DNA from: Sinorhizobium sp.
GTDB lineage: Bacteria; Pseudomonadota; Alphaproteobacteria; Rhizobiales; Rhizobiaceae
NCBI GenBank assembly: GCA_031178305.1
Contig: JAPSJG010000043.1
Coordinates: forward strand, 1 to 12,966
Reading direction: 5' to 3'
Length of the DNA stretch: 12,966 bases
The position numbers and the translations under genes were made by a program. Positions 6,294-12,966 of this stretch are shown here, piece after piece (the stretch's first letter is position 1; every line of letters starts with the position of its first letter). Under the pieces are notes generated by a model that saw nothing but the letters and a program-made list of their open reading frames with translations, did not search any database and was not told where the DNA came from.

Positions 6294-8183
6294 ATGACTT
6301 CGGGAGCGGACCTGCTGCGGGTTGAGGGTCTGCGGATCACATTCTCCGTGCTTGGCGGCGACGTGAATGCCGTTCGGGGAGTAAATTTCAGGATTTTGCC
6401 GGGCAAGGTGACCGCACTCGTTGGCGAGTCCGGCTCCGGAAAGTCGGCGATTAGCCAGGCGATTATGGGCATCCTGCCGACTGTAGCGAAGGTCAGCGGG
6501 CGGGTCCTGTTCAACGACCCGAAAGCGGCTGGGCCGGTCGAGCTATCGTCGCTGGAGCCTGACGGGGGCGAGATCCACGAGATTCGCGGAGCCCGGATCA
6601 GCAAAATCTTCCAGGAGCCGATGACCTCGCTGTCGCCGCTCCACACGATCGGAGACCAGATTTCCGAAGTGTTGAAAATTCACACCGATGCGGACGGGAC
6701 CGAGCGGCGACAAAGGACCGAGCAGCTTCTCGGTTATGTCGGCTTTGCCGACCCGCAGCGGGCCTATGACATGTACCCGTTCGAGCTCTCCGGCGGCATG
6801 CGGCAGCGGGCCATGATCGCAATGGCGCTGATCTGCCGGCCGGCACTGTTGATCGCCGACGAGCCGACGACGGCGCTCGACGTCACCGTTCAGGCACAGA
6901 TCCTGCAGCTCCTGCGTGAGCTCCAGGCCAAGATGAACATGGCGATGCTGCTGATCACGCATGATCTCGGGGTGGTGGCCAACATGGCCGATGAGGTCGT
7001 GGTCATCTATCACGGCGAAGTCGTCGAGGCGGGGCCGGTGGACGCGATCTTCCGCAATCCGCAACATCCCTATCTCAAGGGGCTGATGGCCGCGGTGCCG
7101 CATTTCGACATGAAGCCTGGCGAACGGCTGAAGGCGCTTCGAGAAGTGCCGGTGAAGGCTGGAACGCTGATCGGAGGGCAGCAGGCGAAGCGGGCTTCGG
7201 GCCCGGATATCCTGGTGTCCGTCCGTAATCTGTCGAAGACCTTCACCACGCGCAGTTCCGGCTGGTTCGGCGGCGATGAGGAGTCCCGCCATCGCGCCGT
7301 CGACCATGTCAGTTTCGACATTCGCCGCGGCGAATGCCTGGGGCTCGTCGGCGAAAGCGGCTGTGGCAAGACGACGGTAAGCAAGATCCTGATGCGCGCG
7401 GTCACGCCCGACGGCGGATCGATAACCTTCGATGAGGGCGAAGGGCCGGTCGATGTCCTGAAGCTCGAGGGCGCGGAGTTGAAGGCGCTGCGCACGAAGA
7501 TACAGATGGTCTTCCAGGACCCGGTGTCTTCACTGTCTCCGCGCATGACGATCAAGAACGTCCTGAGCGAACCGCTCGAGATCCACGGGCGGGGAACGCC
7601 GCTGTCGCGGGTTGAAACCGTCCGTTCCCTATTGCAAGCGGTCGGGCTCGATGAGCGGTTCATCAACCGTTATCCCCACAGTTTCTCGGGCGGGCAGAGG
7701 CAGCGCATCGGTATTGCCCGCGCGCTCGCGCTGTTGCCGCAGCTGCTGATCTGCGACGAACCCGTTTCGGCGCTTGACGTTTCGGTGCAAGCGCAGATCC
7801 TCAATCTGCTGAAGGATCTGCAGAAGGAGCTCGGTCTCACGATGCTCTTCATCTCACACAATCTCGCCGTCGTAGACTACATGGCGGACCGGATCGCCGT
7901 CATGTGCGCGGGCAGGATCGTGGAGCTGGCGCCGCGCGAAGTGCTGATGCGGGATCCCGTCCATCCCTATACGAAATCGCTGCTGGCCGCCGTGCCCTAT
8001 CCCGATCTCGATCGCAAGCTCGATTTCGATTCGCTCCAGAGGAGCGGGGGGTCGGATCAGCGGCAATGGGGAGCACAGTTCTCCGATGGCGGTGAGAAGG
8101 ACGCGTTGTCCCCCGCCCATCTCGGTGGCGGCCACTATGTGCTCGCCCGCAAATCGGTGGATGCCAGGGAGCTACGGTCGTGA
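6294..8183 (+). CDS. Peptide-family ABC transporter, fused double ATPase subunit
   Basis: The 629-residue protein carries two complete ABC domains, equivalent to OppD plus OppF or DppD plus DppF in one chain, as in YejF and GsiA. It should power uptake at the cytoplasmic face of the membrane. Domain 1 has Walker A GESGSGKS (44-51), signature LSGGMRQR (165-172) and Walker B LLIADEP with D189/E190. Domain 2 has Walker A GESGCGKTT (from 353), signature SGGQRQR (465-471) and Walker B LLICDEP with D488/E489. Each domain is followed by the oligopeptide/dipeptide ATPase C-terminal motif (NPQHPYLKGLMAAVPH and DPVHPYTKSLLAAVPY). All key motifs are intact, so both sites should hydrolyse ATP. The start has an AGGG ribosome site about 12 nt upstream. 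The stop overlaps the GTG of the solute-binding protein gene (GTGA), so the two are translationally coupled. Confidence 0.95.
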   Translation: MTSGADLLRVEGLRITFSVLGGDVNAVRGVNFRILPGKVTALVGESGSGKSAISQAIMGILPTVAKVSGRVLFNDPKAAGPVELSSLEPDGGEIHEIRGARISKIFQEPMTSLSPLHTIGDQISEVLKIHTDADGTERRQRTEQLLGYVGFADPQRAYDMYPFELSGGMRQRAMIAMALICRPALLIADEPTTALDVTVQAQILQLLRELQAKMNMAMLLITHDLGVVANMADEVVVIYHGEVVEAGPVDAIFRNPQHPYLKGLMAAVPHFDMKPGERLKALREVPVKAGTLIGGQQAKRASGPDILVSVRNLSKTFTTRSSGWFGGDEESRHRAVDHVSFDIRRGECLGLVGESGCGKTTVSKILMRAVTPDGGSITFDEGEGPVDVLKLEGAELKALRTKIQMVFQDPVSSLSPRMTIKNVLSEPLEIHGRGTPLSRVETVRSLLQAVGLDERFINRYPHSFSGGQRQRIGIARALALLPQLLICDEPVSALDVSVQAQILNLLKDLQKELGLTMLFISHNLAVVDYMADRIAVMCAGRIVELAPREVLMRDPVHPYTKSLLAAVPYPDLDRKLDFDSLQRSGGSDQRQWGAQFSDGGEKDALSPAHLGGGHYVLARKSVDARELRS

Positions 8184-10081
8184 TCACCCGAAGAACCGCG
8201 CTTGCGATCCTTGCTTCGACTGCGCTGCCGAGGACGCTGCTTGGCGCCGCGAGCCAAATTGATGCCCTGGCGCCTGCCGTTGCCGATGGCAAGCTGCCGC
8301 CGCTCGCAGAGCGGTTGCCGAAGACGCCACGGGTAATCAACGTCGCGGCGATGGGACGGGAGCCCGGCCGGCATGGTGGCAGGATCCGCATGCTGATCGG
8401 CAGCGCGAAGGATATTCGCCTGATGACCATTTACGGCTATGCCCGTTTGGTCGGTTACGACGAAAACCTCAACCTTCATCCCGATGTTCTTGAAAGCTAC
8501 GAGACGGAAGAGGATCGCATCTTCACCTTCCGCCTGCGGGAAGGTCACAAATGGTCGGACGGAACGCCGCTGACTGCGGAGGACTTCCGCTACTGCTGGG
8601 AGGATGTCCTGCTCAACGAGGACCTAGCGCCCGCAGGCCTGCCGACGGCGATGGTCATCGACGGCGAGGCGGCGAAATTCGAGGTCCTGGACGAGCGCAC
8701 CGTGCGCTATTCCTGGTCGGTGCCCAATCCCGATTTCCTGCAGAAGCTGGCAGCCCCGCAGCCTCTGGTCATCGCCATGCCCTCTGCCTACCTCAAGCGG
8801 TTCCACACGAATTATCAAGACGAGGAGAAGCTGAAGGAGACCCTCGAAGAGGAGCGGCTGAAGAAGTGGAGTCAGCTCCATATGCGTATGGCGCGCTCCT
8901 ACCGGCCGGAAAATCCGGATCTGCCAACTCTTGATCCCTGGCGCAACACCACGCCGCTGCCGGCCGAACAATTCGTCTTCGAGCGCAATCCCTATTTCCA
9001 CCGCGTCGACGAAAATGGCCTGCAACTGCCCTATATCGACCGCTTCGTGCTCAGTGTCAGCTCGTCCGCCCTCATTCCGGCAAAAGCCGGCACGGGCGAG
9101 AGCGACCTGCAGGCGGCGGGCATCGACTTCGTCGACTACACCTACCTCAAGGATGCGGAGAAGCGTTATCCGGTCGATGTCAAGCTTTGGAAGAAGACCC
9201 AGGGTTCGCGCCTTGCATTGCTTCCGAACCTCAACTGCGCCGATCCGGTGTGGCGGCCGCTGCTCAGGGACGTTCGCGTCCGCAGAGCCTTGTCGCTGGC
9301 GATCAACAGGCGCGAAATCAACATGGCTATGTTCTACGGGCTGACGAACGAGAGTGCCGACACGATCCTGCCGGAGAGCCCACTCTTCGAGCCAAGGTTC
9401 GCCAATGCCTGGATCGCCCACGATCCGGATCGGGCGAATGCACTTCTCGACGAAGCAGGTCTCGTCAAACGCGACAGCGACGGCATCCGCATCCTGCCCG
9501 ACGGGCGCAGGGCGCAGATCGTCGTGGAAACGCCCGGCGAAAGCACGCTCGATACGGATGTCCTGCAACTCATCGCCGATTACTGGCAGAAGATCGGCAT
9601 TTCGCTCTTCATCCGCACCTCGCAGCGCGACACCTTCCGCAGCCGTGCCGTCGGTGGCGAGATCATCATGTCGATGTGGTTCGGAATCGACAACGGCGTG
9701 CCGACCGCGGACATGAATCCGGGCCAGCTAGCCCCGACCGCGGATGACCAGTTGCAATGGCCGGTCTGGGGCTTGAACTATATTTCCCATGGCGAAATGG
9801 GTGTGCCGCCCGAATTGCCGCCGGTGGTCGAGCTTCTCAAGCTGCTCAAGCGCTGGAGGCTTTCCTCGGACGTCGCCGAGCGGGAAGAAATCTGGAAGGA
9901 GATGTTGTCCATCTATACGGACCAGGTCTTCTCGATAGGCCTCGTCAACGGCTCGCTACAGCCGATCCTCGTCACCAAGAAGTTGCGCAACTTCCCGGAG
10001 GAGGGGTTATACGGCTTCGACCCGACGAGCTACTTCGGCGTCTACAAGACCGACACGTTCTGGCTGGAAGAGGGCAACTGA
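8180..10081 (+). CDS. Family 5 (peptide-type) ABC solute-binding protein
   Basis: The 633-residue exported binding protein captures the transporter's substrate in the periplasm. The N-terminus ITRRTALAILASTAL has a twin-arginine pair before a mildly hydrophobic stretch, suggesting Tat or Sec export with cleavage around residues 22-25 (LLGAAS). No lipobox cysteine is seen, as expected for a free periplasmic protein. Family 5 hallmarks are present: FTFRLREGHKWSDGTPLTAEDFRYCWEDVL in the first lobe and LLRDVRVRRALSLAINRREI followed by GLTNES in the second. It is longer than typical OppA/DppA (about 535-545), within the range of larger rhizobial members. The GTG start at 8180 is preceded by AGGGAG 8 nt upstream and overlaps the ATPase stop. 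Family membership does not prove a peptide substrate; relatives such as S. meliloti AgpA bind oligosaccharides. Confidence 0.93.
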   Translation: MITRRTALAILASTALPRTLLGAASQIDALAPAVADGKLPPLAERLPKTPRVINVAAMGREPGRHGGRIRMLIGSAKDIRLMTIYGYARLVGYDENLNLHPDVLESYETEEDRIFTFRLREGHKWSDGTPLTAEDFRYCWEDVLLNEDLAPAGLPTAMVIDGEAAKFEVLDERTVRYSWSVPNPDFLQKLAAPQPLVIAMPSAYLKRFHTNYQDEEKLKETLEEERLKKWSQLHMRMARSYRPENPDLPTLDPWRNTTPLPAEQFVFERNPYFHRVDENGLQLPYIDRFVLSVSSSALIPAKAGTGESDLQAAGIDFVDYTYLKDAEKRYPVDVKLWKKTQGSRLALLPNLNCADPVWRPLLRDVRVRRALSLAINRREINMAMFYGLTNESADTILPESPLFEPRFANAWIAHDPDRANALLDEAGLVKRDSDGIRILPDGRRAQIVVETPGESTLDTDVLQLIADYWQKIGISLFIRTSQRDTFRSRAVGGEIIMSMWFGIDNGVPTADMNPGQLAPTADDQLQWPVWGLNYISHGEMGVPPELPPVVELLKLLKRWRLSSDVAEREEIWKEMLSIYTDQVFSIGLVNGSLQPILVTKKLRNFPEEGLYGFDPTSYFGVYKTDTFWLEEGN

Positions 10082-10082
10082 C

Positions 10083-11081
10083 ATGCTTCGCTACATCCTC
10101 TGGCGTATCGCTGTCATGGTGCCGACCCTCATCATCATTTCCGCGCTCGTCTTTACCATCATCGAGCTGCCGCCGGGCGACTATTTCGAAAGCTACATCG
10201 CCGAGCTCCGCGCGCAGGGCGAGGGCGTCGACGTGGAGCAGATCGAGGCGCTGCGCAGAGAGTACGGCTTCGACCAGCCGGCAGTGCTGCGCTACGTCTA
10301 TTGGCTCGGCGGCATGCTGCAGGGCGACTTCGGCTATTCCTTCGAATACCAGCTGCCGGTGAGCGAGGTCGTCGGCGATCGGCTGTGGCTGACGATTCTC
10401 GTCTCCTTCGTGACGATCGCCTTCACCTGGATCATCGCCTTCCCGATCGGCATCTATGCCGCCACGCATCAATACAGCTGGGGCGACTACGGCCTGTCGC
10501 TGATCGGCCTCATCGGCATCGCAGTTCCGAACTTCATGCTGGCGCTGATCCTCATGTATTTCGCCAATATCTGGTTCGGCACCTCGATCGGCCACCTGAT
10601 GGATCAGAAATACCTCTCCGAGCCGATGAGTTGGGAGAAGGCGAAATCGATGCTCGAACACATCTGGATCCCGGTCGTCATCATCGGTGCGGCGGGTACC
10701 GCCGGCATGATCCGGCGCTTGCGCGCCAACCTGCTCGACGAGCTTCAGAAGCAATATGTCGTGACCGCGAGGGCCAAAGGCCTTTCGCCTACAAAGACGC
10801 TGCTCAAATACCCGCTGCGCATGGCGCTCAACTTCTTCATCTCCGATATCGGCTCGATCCTGCCGGCGATCATCTCCGGCGCCGAGATCACGGCGATCGT
10901 GCTCTCGCTCGAAACCACCGGACCGATGCTGATAAAGGCGTTGCAAAGCCAGGACATGTATCTCGCCGGATCGTTTCTGATGTTCCTGGCATTCCTAACC
11001 GTCGTCGGCGTCCTGATTTCGGATCTGGCGCTCGCCGTCCTCGATCCCAGAATTCGCCTGCAGGGCAGGAGCACCAAGTGA
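10083..11081 (+). CDS. Peptide-family ABC transporter permease 1 (OppB/DppB/YejB-type)
   Basis: The 332-residue inner-membrane protein forms half of the translocation channel. The first membrane helix is near residues 8-28 (RIAVMVPTLIIISALVFTII), followed by the usual periplasmic segment with LRREYGFDQPAVLRYVYWLGGMLQGDFGYSF, characteristic of the OppB/DppB group. Helices cluster from about 100 to 165 and in the last third. The ATPase-coupling EAA loop is recognisable at about 226-250 (VVTARAKGLSPTKTLLKYPLRMALN). A short insertion (GTSIGHLMDQKYLSEPMSWEKAKSM) lies between helices before the loop. The start follows the binding-protein stop by one base, with AGAGGG just upstream as ribosome site. 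The stop overlaps the GTG of the second permease. All membrane core motifs are intact. Confidence 0.94.
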   Translation: MLRYILWRIAVMVPTLIIISALVFTIIELPPGDYFESYIAELRAQGEGVDVEQIEALRREYGFDQPAVLRYVYWLGGMLQGDFGYSFEYQLPVSEVVGDRLWLTILVSFVTIAFTWIIAFPIGIYAATHQYSWGDYGLSLIGLIGIAVPNFMLALILMYFANIWFGTSIGHLMDQKYLSEPMSWEKAKSMLEHIWIPVVIIGAAGTAGMIRRLRANLLDELQKQYVVTARAKGLSPTKTLLKYPLRMALNFFISDIGSILPAIISGAEITAIVLSLETTGPMLIKALQSQDMYLAGSFLMFLAFLTVVGVLISDLALAVLDPRIRLQGRSTK

Positions 11082-12253
11082 CGTCACCGATTCCCGCGCC
11101 TGGCGAGCCCCTGCCGCATTACGTTTCGACCGCTCCCTTCGATCCCAATTCGGTCGAGGTGATGACGGAGGAGCAGGAGCGCGTCAACCAAGCGTCGCAA
11201 TTGCGCCTGATGTGGTGGAAGTTCAAACGCCATAGGCTGGCGCTGGCGTCGGGCATTTTCCTCGCCGTGTTCTACGGCATGATCCTCATCTGCGAGTTCC
11301 TGGCGCCCTACAACCTGCACACGCGCAATGTCGACTTCATCTACGCGCCGCCGCAGCGGGTCCATTTCTTCCATGAAGGCAACTTCATCGGGCCTTTCGT
11401 CTATGGCCGGACGATGACGCTCGACATGGACACGTTGAAGCGGAACTATGCGGACGATCCCTCGGACGTAGAGCCGATCCGGTTCTTCTGTCGCGGCGAC
11501 AGCTATTATTTCTGGGGCCTTTTCGAAAGCAATTGGCATCTTGTCTGCCCGGCGGAAGACGGCCAGCTCTTCGTCCTCGGCACGGACAGGCTCGGCCGCG
11601 ATGTGCTGTCGCGCATCATCTACGGTGCGCGGATCTCGCTGACAATCGGCCTTCTCGGCGTCACCGTCAGCTTCGTCCTCGGCATTGTCATCGGGGGGCT
11701 TGCAGGATACCACGGCGGGGTTTTCGACCTCGTCGTCCAGCGGCTGATCGAAGTGCTGCAATCGATCCCGAGCATCCCCCTCTGGCTGTCGCTTGCGGCG
11801 ATCATGCCGGCGACCTGGAGCCCGATCCTGATCTATCTCGGCATCACCGTCATCCTCGGGCTTCTCGACTGGACCGGTTTGGCTCGTGCCGTCCGCTCGA
11901 AGCTGCTCGCGCTCAGGGAAGAGGATTACGTTCTTGCGGCGCAATTGATGGGGGCGAGGAGCAGCCGCATCATCGGGCGGCATCTCGTGCCGGGCTTCAT
12001 GTCCCACTTGATCGCAACCGCGACCATCTCCATCCCCGGCATGATCCTCGGCGAGACCGCGCTGAGCTTTCTCGGGCTGGGCCTGCGCCCGCCGATCACC
12101 AGTTGGGGCATTCTCCTGACGGAGGCGAGGAGCGTCAGCGTAATTGCCTTCTACCCATGGCTGCTGTTGCCGACTATACCTGTCATTCTTGTGATTTTGG
12201 CGTTCAACTTCCTGGGAGACGGGTTGCGCGACGCCGCCGATCCCTACAAATAG
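11078..12253 (+). CDS. Peptide-family ABC transporter permease 2 (OppC/DppC/YejE-type)
   Basis: With a GTG start at 11078 the protein has 391 residues, longer than typical OppC/DppC (about 300). The start is supported by AGGAG at 11067-11071, 6 nt upstream, and by the GTGA overlap with permease 1; the frame is open further upstream but only as an antisense-like shadow of permease 1. A cytoplasmic N-terminal tail of about 50 residues precedes helix 1 (about 54-77). The extra length is a periplasmic loop at about 80-165 that contains C138 and C157 and ends in the family motif LGTDRLGRDVLSRIIYGAR. The EAA coupling loop is at about 281-306 (EEDYVLAAQLMGARSSRIIGRHLVPG). The C-terminus FNFLGDGLRDAADPYK is typical. 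It pairs with permease 1 to form the channel powered by the fused ATPase. Confidence 0.94.
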   Translation: MTSPIPAPGEPLPHYVSTAPFDPNSVEVMTEEQERVNQASQLRLMWWKFKRHRLALASGIFLAVFYGMILICEFLAPYNLHTRNVDFIYAPPQRVHFFHEGNFIGPFVYGRTMTLDMDTLKRNYADDPSDVEPIRFFCRGDSYYFWGLFESNWHLVCPAEDGQLFVLGTDRLGRDVLSRIIYGARISLTIGLLGVTVSFVLGIVIGGLAGYHGGVFDLVVQRLIEVLQSIPSIPLWLSLAAIMPATWSPILIYLGITVILGLLDWTGLARAVRSKLLALREEDYVLAAQLMGARSSRIIGRHLVPGFMSHLIATATISIPGMILGETALSFLGLGLRPPITSWGILLTEARSVSVIAFYPWLLLPTIPVILVILAFNFLGDGLRDAADPYK

Positions 12254-12322
12254 CCTCACATCACTCCTTCCGGGCCAAGGCGCTGCGGCGGCAACGGTTT
12301 CAACAAGAGAAAGGTTCTTGGC

Positions 12323-12966
12323 ATGACACGGCGTTTCGAAGATGCCCGGATCCTCATGTACAGCCATGATACCTTCGGCCTTGGCCATCTGAGGCGCTGC
12401 CGTGCAATCGCGCATGCGCTGGTCGAGGACTATAGGGGCCTGCAGATTCTCATCATTTCCGGCGCGACGATTGCCGGCGCCTTCGATTATCGCGCCCGCG
12501 TCGATTTCGTGAAGATCCCAAGCGTCATCAAGCTTCGCAATGGCGAGTACACCTCGCTCGACCGGCACATCGAATTGCACGAGACGCTGAAGATGCGCCA
12601 ATCGATCATCCGCTCGACTGCGGAAACCTTTAAGCCGGACATCTTCATCGTCGACAAGGAGCCGATGGGGCTGCGCGGCGAAGTCGAGGAGACCCTGACC
12701 TACCTGAAGACGCACGGCACCAGATTGGTGCTCGGGCTCCGCGATGTCATGGATGCGCCGCATTTGCTCGAAGCCGAATGGAAGCGCCGCGACACGATGC
12801 GCAAGATCGAGCAGTTCTACGATTCGATCTGGGTCTATGGTCCGCCGGACTTCTACGATCCGCTGGTCGATCTGGAGGTTCCGGCGACCGTTCGCGACCG
12901 CATGAATTTCGTCGGGTTCCTGCAAAGGGGCGTTCCGAGGGACAACGTGCCCAGCCACAGGCCCGA
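12323..12966 (+). CDS. Predicted glycosyltransferase (GT28-like, COG4671 type), C-terminally truncated by window edge
   Basis: The visible 214 residues begin at an ATG with AAGG (12311-12314) 8 nt upstream. The N-terminus ILMYSHDTFGLGHLRRCRAIAHAL (residues 10-33) is the glycine-rich donor-side loop of a GT-B fold and closely resembles the predicted glycosyltransferases related to MurG/GT28. It is followed by an alternating strand-helix pattern (LQILIISGATIAGAFDY; DIFIVDKEPMGLRGE; RLVLGLRDVMDAP). The C-terminal nucleotide-sugar-binding half lies beyond the window. It probably transfers a sugar during assembly of a surface or secreted polysaccharide; donor and acceptor are unknown. It follows the transporter operon by 69 bp on the same strand with no terminator visible, so co-transcription is possible and links the importer to glycan metabolism. 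Confidence 0.85.
   Translation, partial: MTRRFEDARILMYSHDTFGLGHLRRCRAIAHALVEDYRGLQILIISGATIAGAFDYRARVDFVKIPSVIKLRNGEYTSLDRHIELHETLKMRQSIIRSTAETFKPDIFIVDKEPMGLRGEVEETLTYLKTHGTRLVLGLRDVMDAPHLLEAEWKRRDTMRKIEQFYDSIWVYGPPDFYDPLVDLEVPATVRDRMNFVGFLQRGVPRDNVPSHRP

Noticed and set aside
11533..12369. 278-codon plus-strand frame bridging permease 2 and the glycosyltransferase
   Set aside because: Out-of-frame shadow of permease 2, Arg/His/Pro-rich, without motifs.
11084..12958. 624-codon open frame on the minus strand across permease 2 and the glycosyltransferase
   Set aside because: It lies antisense to two well-supported genes and has low-complexity, Arg/Asp/Glu/His-rich sequence with no recognisable domain; typical of GC-rich antisense frames.

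Overview
The window looks like a GC-rich alphaproteobacterial replicon, most likely Sinorhizobium/Ensifer or a close relative. The reasons are the protein families, the frequent GTG/TTG starts, the pervasive antisense ORFs of GC-rich DNA, and a palindromic intergenic repeat of the rhizobial RIME type at about 665-790. The assignment to Sinorhizobium is inference from pattern memory, not from a search. No tRNA, rRNA, CRISPR array or insertion sequence was seen.

Layout. (1) The 1-426 region holds the first 142 residues of a metallo-beta-lactamase-fold hydrolase on the minus strand, running off the left edge. (2) A 411-bp intergenic region carries the rhizobial repeat. (3) 838-2037 (+) is a DUF3095 protein, a cyclase-like family, with a late hydrophobic segment. 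(4) Converging on it is a nucleotide-sugar dehydrogenase (2058-3395, -) of the UDP-GlcNAc/ManNAc 6-dehydrogenase type. (5) A 386-bp divergent intergenic region holds a terminator-like hairpin. (6) 3782-6105 (+) is a tightly coupled pair: a class III nucleotide cyclase with an N-terminal sensor-like domain, and an exported polysaccharide lyase of the heparin lyase I-like fold. (7) After a 188-bp gap, 6294-12253 (+) is a complete peptide-family (Opp/Dpp/Yej-like) ABC importer: fused double ATPase, large solute-binding protein and two permeases, with overlapping or nearly abutting junctions. (8) After 69 bp a glycosyltransferase begins on the same strand and runs off the right edge.

Taken together, this looks like the edge of an extracellular-polysaccharide locus. 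The dehydrogenase would supply an acidic sugar nucleotide, the glycosyltransferase would build polymer, the secreted lyase would cut an acidic polymer, and the importer may bring back fragments (or peptides). The nucleotide cyclase, and perhaps the DUF3095 protein and MBL hydrolase, may provide a cyclic-nucleotide signalling layer. The individual families are well supported; the joint function is inference. The most unusual points are two cyclase-fold proteins within 3 kb, the cyclase whose substrate-selecting positions look non-canonical, its 4-bp overlap with a secreted lyase, and the structured leader upstream of it.
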